DNA of 64,000 bases from Planococcus maritimus (lineage in GTDB: Bacteria; Bacillota; Bacilli; Bacillales_A; Planococcaceae): NCBI RefSeq assembly GCF_001687625.2, contig NZ_CP016538.2:1890501-1954500 (forward strand), in the 5' to 3' direction. Both the position numbers and the translations under genes were made by a program. Within the stretch, counting starts at the first letter, position 1, and each line of letters begins with the position of its first letter. Below the pieces are notes generated by a model. The model had not been told where the DNA came from and did no database searches. It saw only the letters and a list, made by a program, of their open reading frames with translations. Of this stretch, positions 1-8,517 are shown one piece after another.

Positions 1-1
1 G

Positions 2-739
2 ATCAAAGCGATTTTCCTGGAGCCACACACCACAAATCGTTACGTCATCATTTGCCATGGCGTCACGGAAAGCAAAATGAATTCGTTTAAATATGTCCGC
101 ATGTTCGAACGCCTCGGGTTTAACTCGGTCGTCTATGACCACCGCCGGCACGGAGAATCCGGCGGCAAGACGACGAGCTTCGGCCATTACGAGAAGCTGG
201 ATTTGCAAGCAGTCGTGAAAGCATTGAAAGTCCATGCCGGGCCTTCTTTGTTCTTTGGCATACACGGGGAATCGATGGGCGCCGCGACGACGCTTCTGTA
301 TGCTGGAATGGAAGACTCAGCGGACTTTTATATTTCCGACTGCGCCTATTCCGATAGCAGCGAACAGATTTTACACGTCATGCGCACAACAACGCCGATT
401 CGTACATCATTGGCTTTGCGCCTTGCGAATGTGTTCCTGAAACTGCGGGACGGCTATTCCATCACGACCGTGTCGCCCCGGGAAGTCGTGAAGAACATCA
501 TGAAGCCTGTGCTATTCATTCACAGCCTACCAGATGAGTTCGTCTTGCCAGAAATGACGAAGGAATTATTCGAATTGAAACAAGGTCCCAAAGAGCTGAA
601 ATTATTCGAACAGGGCGAACACGCTCAATCATTCAATAAAAATCCTGACGAATATGAAGGAATGGTTAGAGAGTTCTTGACGGCGCATGACCTGTTGGCA
701 CCGAAACCTCTTGTAGGCGTTCCACAAATCCCCAGCTGA
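2..739 (+). CDS. alpha/beta hydrolase, 3' part (5' end outside window)
   Basis: The reading frame is open from the first bases of the window and reads through a typical hydrolase beta-strand plus oxyanion segment (YVIICHGVTESK) before the first ATG at 77, so the gene starts upstream of the window and the ATG at 77 is internal. 245 residues are visible. The nucleophile elbow is GESMGA, the acid is probably the Asp in SLPDEFV and the base the His in GEHAQSF, which together make a serine-hydrolase catalytic triad. The block YDHRRHGESGG is usual in this superfamily. It resembles the B. subtilis YqkD type of hydrolase; the substrate is unknown. It is one of only three plus-strand genes here and ends at a strong hairpin facing yneF. 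Confidence 0.85.
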   Translation: MKAIFLEPHTTNRYVIICHGVTESKMNSFKYVRMFERLGFNSVVYDHRRHGESGGKTTSFGHYEKLDLQAVVKALKVHAGPSLFFGIHGESMGAATTLLYAGMEDSADFYISDCAYSDSSEQILHVMRTTTPIRTSLALRLANVFLKLRDGYSITTVSPREVVKNIMKPVLFIHSLPDEFVLPEMTKELFELKQGPKELKLFEQGEHAQSFNKNPDEYEGMVREFLTAHDLLAPKPLVGVPQIPS

Positions 740-753
740 CTTAAAGGCCAAAA

Positions 754-787
754 AAGAACCACCGTTCATAAGCGAACGGTGGTTCTT
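754..787. terminator. bidirectional terminator between hydrolase gene and yneF
   Basis: A perfect 14-bp stem (754-767 with 774-787) with a 6-base loop lies 15 bases after the hydrolase stop and ahead of the converging yneF stop. It has A-rich sequence on its left and T-rich sequence on its right, so it can end transcription from both sides. Confidence 0.85.
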
Positions 788-827
788 CTTGTATTCATCA
801 CCTATGGGCGAATAATTGCATAAGCGT

Positions 828-1061
828 TTATTTTTTGCCCGGTTTTGTCGAGGCTTTGTTCATTTGAGCCATCATTTGGTTGATTTTCTTTTGAGATGGT
901 TTTTGTCCCATTTGCATCATCATAATCCGCAGCATCTCTTCGTTGATCGGCGGGTTGTCTTGCAAATATTTCATCATGTATCGACGAGCGATAAAGAATC
1001 CAAGTGCAACACCTGCGAGTAAAGCCACAATAACGATAACAATCCAGATCCATGTATCCAT
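828..1061 (-). CDS. yneF: YneF family small membrane protein (UPF0154)
   Basis: 77-residue protein of the UPF0154/YneF family, function unknown. An N-terminal transmembrane helix (about residues 3-25, [20 protein letters not shown]) is followed by the conserved block [20 protein letters not shown] and the family's [12 protein letters not shown] segment. The start at 1061 is chosen because AAGGAGG lies 7-8 bases upstream and the N-terminus MDTW then matches the family; an upstream in-frame ATG at 1103 has no such site. In B. subtilis sirA (yneE) sits between tkt and yneF; it is not found here. Confidence 0.9.
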   Translation of the reverse strand: MDTWIWIVIVIVALLAGVALGFFIARRYMMKYLQDNPPINEEMLRIMMMQMGQKPSQKKINQMMAQMNKASTKPGKK

Positions 1062-1367
1062 ACAAATTACCTCCTTCGTGTTGCCAATTAAATCATGCAC
1101 CAAAAAGGATTATACTATAAATTTCAAGACGTGACCATATGAACGGCATGAAATTTACAGAGAAACAAAGACTATTCTTTATCCCATCATAAGTGGCGAC
1201 GGCATTGCCCATGCTGGGGACATTGCCAGCCCAATTGGCAAAAAACCAAATCCCTAACAAGAGTAGATGGAAATTCACACATAGAAAAGCCGACAGAAAA
1301 TAATTCTGTCGGCTTTCACTCTTTCGTGACTAGCATTCAATGGTCATGAATCAAATCAAGCAAGTGA
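1062..1367. other. 306-bp spacer between tkt and yneF
   Basis: Contains the yneF ribosome binding site at its left edge and the tkt terminator (1286-1316) on the right. Between them I see no gene: a minus-strand reading frame at 1093-1278 needs a GTG start with no ribosome binding site. This is where B. subtilis carries sirA. Confidence 0.6.
1286..1316 (-). terminator. tkt terminator
   Basis: A perfect 13-bp stem (1286-1298 with 1304-1316) and 5-base loop, 50 bases beyond the tkt stop; on the minus strand the stem ends in TTTTCT. Confidence 0.85.
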
Positions 1368-3368
1368 TTACCCGTTGATCAATTGTTTCACTTTGGATGC
1401 TACATTTTCAGGGGTGAAACCAAATTCTTCCATGATTTTCTCACCAGGAGCGCTTGCGCCAAAGTGATCGATTGCAAGAATATCGCCTTCAAATCCTGTA
1501 TAGCGGTCCCAACCGAATGATGAGCCCATTTCGATAGCAAGACGTTTTGTGATGTGTTTTGGCAAGACGGATTCTTTGTACGCCTTGTCTTGTTGTTCGA
1601 AGCGATCCCATGATGGCATCGATACAACAGACACCGAAATGCCTTGTTCTTTCAATTGCTTCTGCGCTTCTACTGCTAGGCTAACTTCGGATCCAGTCGC
1701 AAGAAGCAAGGCTTGTGCGTCATCTGCAGGAGATACAACGTAAGCACCTTTCTCAACGCCTTGTTCCGCTTTTTCACCTGTCGTTTCAAGGACCGGCAAG
1801 TTTTGGCGGGACAATACGAGCAAGGTCGGCTTGTCTTTAGATGTAAGCGCCAAACGCCATGCCGCTTTTGTTTCGTTCGCGTCAGCTGGGCGGATAATGC
1901 CCAAGTTTGGCATAGCGCGTAGTGAAGCAAGCTGTTCAATCGGTTCATGCGTCGGGCCATCTTCTCCAACTGCTACACTGTCATGTGTGAACACATAGGT
2001 AACTGGAAGACCCATCAAAGCGCCTAAACGGATAGCTGGACGGACGTAGTCACTGAACACGAAGAATGTACCGCCGAAGACATGCAAACCGCCATGAAGC
2101 GCCATGCCGTTAAGGGCAGCGCCCATTGCGAATTCGCGAACGCCAAACCAGATATTGCGCGCTTCTGGATGTTCAGCATCAAAGTCTCCGCCATCTTTAA
2201 TATTTGTTTTATTGGATCCTGCAAGATCAGCACTTCCGCCGAAGAACGAAGGAACCGTTTTGGCAATGGCATTTACCATTTCGCCAGATGAAGCACGCGT
2301 CGCTTGTTTTTTGCCGACTTCGTATTGCGGGAACTGTGAATCGAAATCTTCCGGCAAGTCACCACGGATCGCAGATTGTAGCTGTGAAGCAAGTTCTGGG
2401 TGTTGCTCTTCGTACTGCTTGTACAACTCATTCCAAGCAGTTTCTGCTTTCACGCCCAGTGTCTCTGTCGCTTCTTTGAAAGTCTCATAGACTTCTTCAG
2501 GCACATGAAAATCTTCTTCGAATGTCCATTGATAATACTCTTTCGTCAATTTCATTTCATCTTCGCCTAGCGGGGCACCGTGCGAGTCCGCTTTACCGGA
2601 TTTGTTCGGTGAACCGTAACCGATAACAGTCTTGACTTCCACCAATGTCGGCTTGTCCGTCGATTGTTTTGCTTGTGCGATTTTTGCAGACAAGTCGTCC
2701 ATGTCGTTTCCGTCGTCTACGCGGAGGTAGTTCCAGCCATACGACTCGAAACGTTTTTGAATGTTCTCTGAGAAACTCATCGACAAATCGCCATCTAATG
2801 AAATATCGTTGCTGTCGTATAAGACGACCAATTTATCCAATTGAAGGTGACCAGCAAGCGAAATCGCTTCACCAGCTACGCCTTCCATCAAATCACCGTC
2901 TCCGCAAAGTGCGAATGTGTGGTGGTCGATGATGTCGAGCCCTTCTTTATTGTATGTAGCTGCTAAATGGCGTTCTGCCATTGCCATGCCGACTGCCATG
3001 CCGATCCCTTGGCCAAGCGGGCCAGTAGTCGCTTCAACGCCAACTGTGTGCTTGTATTCAGGATGCCCCGGTGTTTTCGAATCCCATTGGCGGAAGTTCT
3101 TAATTTCCTCCATCGGCAATCCATAGCCGCTCAGGTGAAGCAGGCTGTAAAGCAGCATTGATCCATGACCTGCTGATAGCACGAAACGATCACGGTTGAA
3201 CCAGTTCGGATTGCTTGGGTTATGGTTCATATGTTTTGTCCAGAGTGTATACGCCATTGGAGCGGCGCCCATTGGAAGTCCCGGATGACCGGAGTTTGCT
3301 TTTTCAATAGCATCGATAGAAAGTGTACGAATGGTATTCACTGCAAGTTGATCTACATGATTTGACAT
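1368..3368 (-). CDS. tkt: transketolase
   Basis: 666-residue thiamine-diphosphate transketolase of the non-oxidative pentose phosphate pathway; it moves two-carbon units between ketose and aldose phosphates in the cytosol. Visible are the N-terminal family block ([20 protein letters not shown]), the GDGDLMEG cofactor motif followed by the conserved Asn of [10 protein letters not shown], the pyrimidine domain with [16 protein letters not shown], and the C-terminal domain. Length equals the family norm. The ATG at 3368 has AGAGGA eight bases upstream. It follows ynzC, as in B. subtilis, but a strong terminator (3438-3474) separates the two, so tkt should have its own promoter in 3369-3437; no convincing -35/-10 pair stands out there. 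Confidence 0.97.
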   Translation of the reverse strand: MSNHVDQLAVNTIRTLSIDAIEKANSGHPGLPMGAAPMAYTLWTKHMNHNPSNPNWFNRDRFVLSAGHGSMLLYSLLHLSGYGLPMEEIKNFRQWDSKTPGHPEYKHTVGVEATTGPLGQGIGMAVGMAMAERHLAATYNKEGLDIIDHHTFALCGDGDLMEGVAGEAISLAGHLQLDKLVVLYDSNDISLDGDLSMSFSENIQKRFESYGWNYLRVDDGNDMDDLSAKIAQAKQSTDKPTLVEVKTVIGYGSPNKSGKADSHGAPLGEDEMKLTKEYYQWTFEEDFHVPEEVYETFKEATETLGVKAETAWNELYKQYEEQHPELASQLQSAIRGDLPEDFDSQFPQYEVGKKQATRASSGEMVNAIAKTVPSFFGGSADLAGSNKTNIKDGGDFDAEHPEARNIWFGVREFAMGAALNGMALHGGLHVFGGTFFVFSDYVRPAIRLGALMGLPVTYVFTHDSVAVGEDGPTHEPIEQLASLRAMPNLGIIRPADANETKAAWRLALTSKDKPTLLVLSRQNLPVLETTGEKAEQGVEKGAYVVSPADDAQALLLATGSEVSLAVEAQKQLKEQGISVSVVSMPSWDRFEQQDKAYKESVLPKHITKRLAIEMGSSFGWDRYTGFEGDILAIDHFGASAPGEKIMEEFGFTPENVASKVKQLING

Positions 3369-3437
3369 AGTGACATCCTCTCTGAAACTAAATTTAATCC
3401 TATTCTAGTTTAGTCAACAATAGGCGAGAATACAACG

Positions 3438-3474
3438 AAAAAGAGAATAAGTATTAATTCAAATACTTATTCTC
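3438..3474 (-). terminator. ynzC terminator overlapping the 3' end of ynzC
   Basis: 13-bp perfect stem (3443-3455 with 3462-3474), loop of 6, then five T on the minus strand. The ascending arm includes the last codons and stop of ynzC (stop at 3454). It insulates the SOS operon yneA-yneB-ynzC from tkt. Confidence 0.85.
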
Positions 3475-3687
3475 CCGTTTATTTTTGATTTTATCTGGTG
3501 TAACGTCTTTTCCTTCCGGATCGATGACGGTAACATTTTCGATTGTGCCACGCATCGACTTGCGGAAACTTTGCAGATATTCTTGACGCAATGCCGATTG
3601 TTCTTTTGCCTCTTCTTGAGTCAGCCCGTCACGCTTAGACTTTTTGGATAGTTCATTGATACGTCCAATCTTATCTGGAGATAGCAT
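3454..3687 (-). CDS. ynzC: UPF0291 (DUF896) family protein YnzC
   Basis: 77-residue protein of the YnzC/DUF896 family, function unknown. The predicted fold is a helical hairpin: KIGRINELSKKSKRDGLTQE, then SALRQEYLQSFRKSMRGTIE, followed by the family C-terminal block VTVIDPEGKDVTP. It is the last gene of the LexA-controlled yneA-yneB-ynzC group, as in B. subtilis, and lies 58 bases after yneB. Confidence 0.92.
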   Translation of the reverse strand: MLSPDKIGRINELSKKSKRDGLTQEEAKEQSALRQEYLQSFRKSMRGTIENVTVIDPEGKDVTPDKIKNKRENKYLN

Positions 3688-3745
3688 ATAAAGTCCCCCT
3701 TCCTACTGCTTCATGGTACAAAAAAAGGCGGGACTGTGCAAGGTT

Positions 3746-4713
<968 letters not shown>

Positions 4714-4742
4714 CAAAACCGCCTCCTATAGAATATTCGTTC

Positions 4743-4756
4743 GGAATGTATGTTCT
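4743..4756. promoter_or_regulatory. LexA box 1 (weak)
   Basis: GGAATGTATGTTCT agrees with the Bacillus SOS consensus CGAACRNRYGTTYC at 11 of 14 positions. It is the site nearest to yneA. Confidence 0.55.
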
Positions 4757-4757
4757 C

Positions 4758-4787
4758 ATATTAAAGCGAACAGGCGTTTCTTGTCAA
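4758..4787 (-). promoter_or_regulatory. yneA promoter
   Basis: On the minus strand a perfect -35 TTGACA (4787-4782) is followed after 18 bases by TAATAT (4763-4758). LexA box 2 lies inside the spacer. Confidence 0.6.
4767..4780. promoter_or_regulatory. LexA box 2 (perfect consensus)
   Basis: CGAACAGGCGTTTC matches the Bacillus SOS consensus CGAACRNRYGTTYC at all 14 positions and lies between the -35 and -10 of the yneA promoter. Confidence 0.9.
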
Positions 4788-4796
4788 GATTAAATT

Positions 4797-4810
4797 CGAA
4801 CCTATGTTTG
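4797..4810. promoter_or_regulatory. LexA box 3 over the lexA -35
   Basis: CGAACCTATGTTTG matches the consensus at 12 of 14 positions and overlaps the lexA -35 hexamer, which suggests autorepression. Confidence 0.8.
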
Positions 4811-4836
4811 CATTTCAATGCCCGAGTTGCTATACT
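4808..4836 (+). promoter_or_regulatory. lexA promoter
   Basis: TTGCAT (4808-4813), a 17-base spacer and TATACT (4831-4836) form a good vegetative sigma-factor promoter about 45 bases before the lexA start. Confidence 0.75.
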
Positions 4837-4880
4837 ATAGATAGTTAATCTTGAATAAATCCTATAAAGAGGTGAAACTG

Positions 4881-5501
4881 GTGAAAAAAGTATCTAAGCG
4901 TCAGGAAGACATCCTGAATTTCATAAAAGATGAAGTCCGTGCAAAAGGCTATCCGCCATCCGTTCGTGAAATCGGCGAAGCGGTCGGTCTTGCATCCAGT
5001 TCGACTGTTCACGGCCATCTAGCGAGACTCGAAAGTAAAGGCTTGATCCGCCGTGACCCAACTAAACCAAGAGCCATCGAAATTATCGGCTCCGAAGAAG
5101 CGCTGATTGATAAGAGCCCGGTCCTTCATGTACCGCTCATCGGGAAAGTTACAGCCGGAATGCCGATCACTGCGATCGAAAACGTTGAAGAATATTTCCC
5201 ACTGCCGCAAACATACGGCACGGAAGAAGACCATATTTTCATGCTTGAAATCATGGGCGAAAGCATGATTGAAGCCGGTATTTTAAATGGTGATTACGTT
5301 GTAGTCAAACAACAGCAAACGGCAAACAATGGTGATATCGTTGTTGCCATGACAGAAGAAAATGAAGCGACAGTTAAACGGTTCTTCCGTGAAGACAACT
5401 ACTTCCGGTTGCAGCCTGAAAATTCATCGATGGACCCGATTATCGTTGACCAGGTAAGCATTCTTGGGAAAGTCGTCGGCGTCTACCGTCAAATTCATTA
5501 A
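4881..5501 (+). CDS. lexA: LexA SOS repressor
   Basis: 206-residue repressor of the SOS regulon, inactivated by RecA-stimulated self-cleavage. The N-terminal winged helix (residues 1-65) includes [20 protein letters not shown]. The cleavage bond is Ala92-Gly93 in KVTAGMP and the catalytic pair is Ser128 (GESM) and Lys166 (ATVKRF), all intact. The start is the GTG at 4881, because AGAGGTG lies seven bases before it and MKKVSKRQ aligns with the family; an in-frame TTG at 4851 would add ten unconserved residues. Divergent from yneA; box 3 suggests autoregulation. Confidence 0.96.
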   Translation: MKKVSKRQEDILNFIKDEVRAKGYPPSVREIGEAVGLASSSTVHGHLARLESKGLIRRDPTKPRAIEIIGSEEALIDKSPVLHVPLIGKVTAGMPITAIENVEEYFPLPQTYGTEEDHIFMLEIMGESMIEAGILNGDYVVVKQQQTANNGDIVVAMTEENEATVKRFFREDNYFRLQPENSSMDPIIVDQVSILGKVVGVYRQIH

Positions 5502-5520
5502 ACACTCAGCTTCAATTCAA

Positions 5521-5574
5521 AAAACGATAGAAAAAAGGAGGAAAGCATGACTTCCTCCTTTTTTCTATCGTTTT
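5521..5574 (+). terminator. lexA terminator with a 23-bp stem
   Basis: A perfect 23-bp inverted repeat (5521-5543 with 5552-5574) with loop AGCATGAC and a T-rich end, 19 bases after the lexA stop. Unusually long for this window. Confidence 0.9.
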
Positions 5575-5618
5575 TCATGTTTTATAATCATCTTATGTAA
5601 CCTAATTATTAATAAAAA

Positions 5619-5645
5619 CAGCTGGAAGCTTCTAGCCCCCAGCTG
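5619..5645 (-). terminator. terminator of the small gene at 5656-5859
   Basis: On the minus strand CAGCTGG pairs with CCAGCTG around an inner GCT/AGC pairing, followed by TTTTTA. It lies ten bases after the stop codon. Confidence 0.65.
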
Positions 5646-5655
5646 CCCAAATCGT

Positions 5656-5859
5656 TTAATTCGATGGTTTTTCCGTTACAACAATGTATTTTACCAGGTT
5701 GATGGTGATGCGATATATCTTGCCATTTGCTTCATCCGTCAATTCGTAAGTGCCGTTTGATGGCACTTGGCTTATGGCGGATTCCTTATCGATTGCTTTG
5801 ACTGTATGCAAAATGGTGTTTCCTTGATCAAAGAAGAATTCTACTTGAAACGTTTTCAC
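5656..5859 (-). CDS. hypothetical protein, 67 residues
   Basis: I do not recognise a family. From GTG at 5859 the product is 67 residues, with no membrane segment or signal peptide and alternating polar/hydrophobic stretches that suggest a small beta-rich domain (VKTFQVEFFF, YELTDEANGKIYRITINLVK). GGGAGG lies about seven bases before the GTG; an ATG at 5880 would place this ribosome binding site inside the gene. The real ribosome binding site and a following terminator argue that it is expressed. It ends 154 bases from lexA and follows another unknown gene by 60 bases. Confidence 0.7.
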   Translation of the reverse strand: MKTFQVEFFFDQGNTILHTVKAIDKESAISQVPSNGTYELTDEANGKIYRITINLVKYIVVTEKPSN

Positions 5860-5919
5860 CAAGATTCCTCCCTTCAGCATGAATGGATATGCATTTATCA
5901 GTGTAGCATAAATAAAGCC

Positions 5920-6453
5920 TTAATTTCGGTTTTGCCATTCCTTGAAAATCATCACTTTCAGGGCCAGCATTTCTTCCTCATTTAAATCGTCATCAAGTTC
6001 GTTCATGACTTGTTCGGCTGTCATTGTATCGTTTTCAACTGCGTTCTTCATTTTCAGCAAGTTACGGAAACCGACTTTTTCCATCATAACGCTAGCTGCG
6101 TCTTCTTTGGTTTCAAAAGCCAGTTCTTCTTGACCGGCCTCAGGCGCAGCAGTGTCGGCTTCTATGTCTGCTGTGTCATCCGTAAACTCTTCTTCAAGCT
6201 GTACATCCATGCCGCTATCTTCTACTTCATCTGACAATTCGCCTTGTCCTTCTAGTTCCTCCATGTAACGTGAAACAGCGGGATCGCTCTCTATCTGCCT
6301 GATCATGTCTTCCATCTTGCCGCTCCGCTCGAGTTCCGTAAATGCCTTTTGCGCCACTGCCTCCGATGATAAATTCGGCCCTATGGCGTATAAGGCTATT
6401 CCGCCAAACGAAAAAGCAATGAGAAATACAATGATGATGTTCAAAAATCGCAT
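5920..6453 (-). CDS. hypothetical membrane-anchored acidic protein, 177 residues
   Basis: Family not recognised. One N-terminal hydrophobic helix (about residues 3-25, FLNIIIVFLIAFSFGGIALY) could be a signal anchor; the rest would then be outside the membrane. Residues 60-125 are very rich in Glu and Asp with several Ala (low complexity), followed by a helical C-terminal part (VGFRNLLKMKNAVENDTM, then LNEEEMLALKVMIFKEW). GGAGGG lies six bases before the ATG at 6453. A calcium- or wall-associated role could be imagined from the acidity, but nothing in the sequence proves it. Confidence 0.75.
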   Translation of the reverse strand: MRFLNIIIVFLIAFSFGGIALYAIGPNLSSEAVAQKAFTELERSGKMEDMIRQIESDPAVSRYMEELEGQGELSDEVEDSGMDVQLEEEFTDDTADIEADTAAPEAGQEELAFETKEDAASVMMEKVGFRNLLKMKNAVENDTMTAEQVMNELDDDLNEEEMLALKVMIFKEWQNRN

Positions 6454-6610
6454 TTTATCCCTCCACTAATTAAAAGTTCTTTCATATAAGTAAAATCTTA
6501 CCACGTTTAGGCGGAGCAGCGTATATGTGAAAGGGCGCAATCTTCACACTGATCGTCATAAGCTTGCCTAATGACTGTCATCAGAAGTCCTAGATAGGCT
6601 CCCCATATAA

Positions 6611-6637
6611 AAAAACCGGAGCACTCGGCTCCGGCTT
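6611..6637 (-). terminator. glnA terminator
   Basis: A 7-bp GC-rich stem (CCGGAGC 6616-6622 with GCTCCGG 6628-6634), extended by A/T pairs, with seven T following on the minus strand. It lies just beyond the glnA stop. Confidence 0.85.
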
Positions 6638-6644
6638 TCTGCTA

Positions 6645-7979
6645 TTAATACATTTTCAAATATTGCTCGCGCTCCCACGGGTGGACGCTAGTTCTGAACA
6701 TATCCCATTCAATTTCCTTCGCTTCCACGAAGTTGTTTAAGATATGCGAACCAAGAGCTTTTGTCATGACTTCATCGCCTTGCAACTCTTCTAATGCTGC
6801 ATACAATGTGCCTGGCAAGTCCTCGATGCCGACTTCTTTGCGTTCTTTGCGGTTCATCGCGTAAATGTTGCGGTCCACTGCTTTTGGTGGAGTCATGTCA
6901 CGCTTGATGCCGTCAAGACCCGCGCCGAGCAATACAGCCATAGCCAAATATGGATTTGCTGCAGGGTCTACAGAGCGAACTTCAACGCGTGTTGACAAGC
7001 CACGTGAAGCCGGGATACGGATCAACGGGCTACGGTTTTTACCTGACCAAGCGATATAGCAAGGTGCTTCATAACCTGGAACCAAACGCTTATAAGAGTT
7101 GACTGTTGGGTTAGTAACAGCTGTAAAGGCTTTAGCATGCTCGATGATGCCTGCCATGAACTGGTAAGCAGTCTTGCTCAACTTCAAGTCGCCATCTTCA
7201 TCAAGGAATGCATTTTCGTTGCCTTTGAACAAGGAAACGTTCATGTGCATACCTGATCCGTTGACACCGAACAATGGTTTCGGCATGAACGTTGCATGAA
7301 GACCGTGTTTGCGTGCAATGGTTTTAACAACGAGTTTAAACGTTTGGATGTCGTCACATGCTTTGATGGCATCCGCGTATTTAAAGTCAATCTCGTGTTG
7401 GCCTGGAGCCACTTCATGGTGGGAAGCTTCGATTTCAAAGCCCATTTCTTCCAGTTCAAGAACGATATCGCGTCGGCAGTTTTCGCCAAGGTCCATCGGT
7501 GCCAAGTCAAAATAGCCGCCGTGGTCATTCAGCTCAAGCGATGGTTCGCCGCGCTCATCCAATTTGAACAAGAAGAATTCCGGTTCAGGTCCTAGGTTAA
7601 AGTGAGTGAATCCAAGTTCTTCCATTTCTTTCAAGACACGTTTCAAGTTTGTGCGTGGATCTCCTGCAAACGGCGTTCCATCTGCATTGTAGATGTCACA
7701 GATTAGACGGGCAACTTTTCCTTTACCTGTAATCCAAGGGAATACAACCCATGTATCAAGATCTGGGAATAGATACATATCCGATTCTTCGATGCGCACA
7801 AAACCATCGATAGACGAACCATCGAACATCATTTTATTGTCGAGTGCTTTTTCAAGCTGGGATGTCGGAATTTCCACGTTTTTGATAACGCCGAGAATGT
7901 CGGTGAATTGCAGGCGGATAAAATTGACGTCTTCTTCTTTAACCAAACGAATAATGTCTTCTTTTGAATACTTGCTCAT
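6645..7979 (-). CDS. glnA: glutamine synthetase type I
   Basis: 444 residues, the length of B. subtilis GlnA. It makes glutamine from glutamate, ammonia and ATP as a dodecamer. The N-terminal beta-grasp domain (to about 110) includes the family block [20 protein letters not shown]; the catalytic domain carries [33 protein letters not shown] and the ATP-site segment [16 protein letters not shown]. In Bacilli the feedback-inhibited enzyme also acts as a chaperone that activates GlnR and sequesters TnrA. It follows glnR by 37 bases in one operon. The ATG has AGGAG at a longish spacing of 12 bases. Confidence 0.98.
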   Translation of the reverse strand: MSKYSKEDIIRLVKEEDVNFIRLQFTDILGVIKNVEIPTSQLEKALDNKMMFDGSSIDGFVRIEESDMYLFPDLDTWVVFPWITGKGKVARLICDIYNADGTPFAGDPRTNLKRVLKEMEELGFTHFNLGPEPEFFLFKLDERGEPSLELNDHGGYFDLAPMDLGENCRRDIVLELEEMGFEIEASHHEVAPGQHEIDFKYADAIKACDDIQTFKLVVKTIARKHGLHATFMPKPLFGVNGSGMHMNVSLFKGNENAFLDEDGDLKLSKTAYQFMAGIIEHAKAFTAVTNPTVNSYKRLVPGYEAPCYIAWSGKNRSPLIRIPASRGLSTRVEVRSVDPAANPYLAMAVLLGAGLDGIKRDMTPPKAVDRNIYAMNRKERKEVGIEDLPGTLYAALEELQGDEVMTKALGSHILNNFVEAKEIEWDMFRTSVHPWEREQYLKMY

Positions 7980-8016
7980 GAACTGTTCACTCTCCTAGTT
8001 ATATTATGTAGCCCGC

Positions 8017-8403
8017 TTATTTAAAGAAACGGGATAAATCACCATGTCGTTGTGATGCTTGGCTAAACGGCCGCGCCTGATGCTTCATCTCTTCGCGCAG
8101 CAAGCTGCGAAGCTCTGCGTCGCTCAGTGTTTTCGGCTCGGCTTGGTCGTTAAGCGGCATTACTTTTGTTTCATACAATTTTCTGATGCCCGCGACATTG
8201 AGTCCCTGCTCCAGATAATCTTTGATCTCGAGCAGCGCGTCGACATCATTCAATGAAAACATGCGCTTATTGCCTTCTGTCCTGGCCGGACTGATCAGCT
8301 GTTGCTCTTCGTAATAACGAATTTGCCGTGCTGTCAAATCCGTCAATTGCATTACGATGCTGATCGGGAGAATGGGCATAGTGCGGCGAACCCGATTTGT
8401 CAT
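8017..8403 (-). CDS. glnR: GlnR, MerR-family nitrogen repressor
   Basis: 128-residue repressor of glnRA and other nitrogen genes. The N-terminal MerR-type winged helix (about 8-75) reads IVMQLTDLTARQIRYYEEQQ, and the C-terminus ends in GDLSRFFK, the conserved autoinhibitory tail that feedback-inhibited GlnA acts on. The ATG at 8403 is chosen for the family-like start MTNRVRRTMPILP and GGTGA six bases upstream; a GTG at 8421 would add six residues. Two GlnR boxes lie in its own promoter. Confidence 0.95.
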   Translation of the reverse strand: MTNRVRRTMPILPISIVMQLTDLTARQIRYYEEQQLISPARTEGNKRMFSLNDVDALLEIKDYLEQGLNVAGIRKLYETKVMPLNDQAEPKTLSDAELRSLLREEMKHQARPFSQASQRHGDLSRFFK

Positions 8404-8436
8404 AAGTTTCACCCATTTCACTAATTACTACGTTTT

Positions 8437-8466
8437 CAGTTTATTACATGTCAGATTATTTGTCAA
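8437..8466 (-). promoter_or_regulatory. glnR-glnA promoter
   Basis: On the minus strand a perfect -35 TTGACA (8466-8461), a 17-base spacer and TAAACT (about 8443-8438). The downstream GlnR box covers the -35 and spacer. Confidence 0.7.
8449..8465. promoter_or_regulatory. GlnR box, downstream
   Basis: TGTCA, seven bases, TGTCA: matches the GlnR/TnrA consensus TGTNA-N7-TNACA with one mismatch. It overlaps the -35 of the glnR promoter. Confidence 0.75.
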
Positions 8467-8471
8467 ACAGA

Positions 8472-8488
8472 TGTTAGATTTTCTAACA
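8472..8488. promoter_or_regulatory. GlnR box, upstream (perfect)
   Basis: TGTTAGATTTTCTAACA is a perfect TGTNA-N7-TNACA site. Its centre lies 23 bp, about two helical turns, from that of the downstream box, as expected for two dimers on the same face. Confidence 0.9.
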
Positions 8489-8517
8489 TTAAATTTTAAA
8501 TAGCTTTTCGAACGGTT

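Noticed and set aside
1093-1278. Minus-strand 61-codon frame with hydrophobic start, in the sirA position
   Set aside because: Needs a GTG start without ribosome binding site; no resemblance to SirA or a known family; its 3' end runs into the yneF leader.
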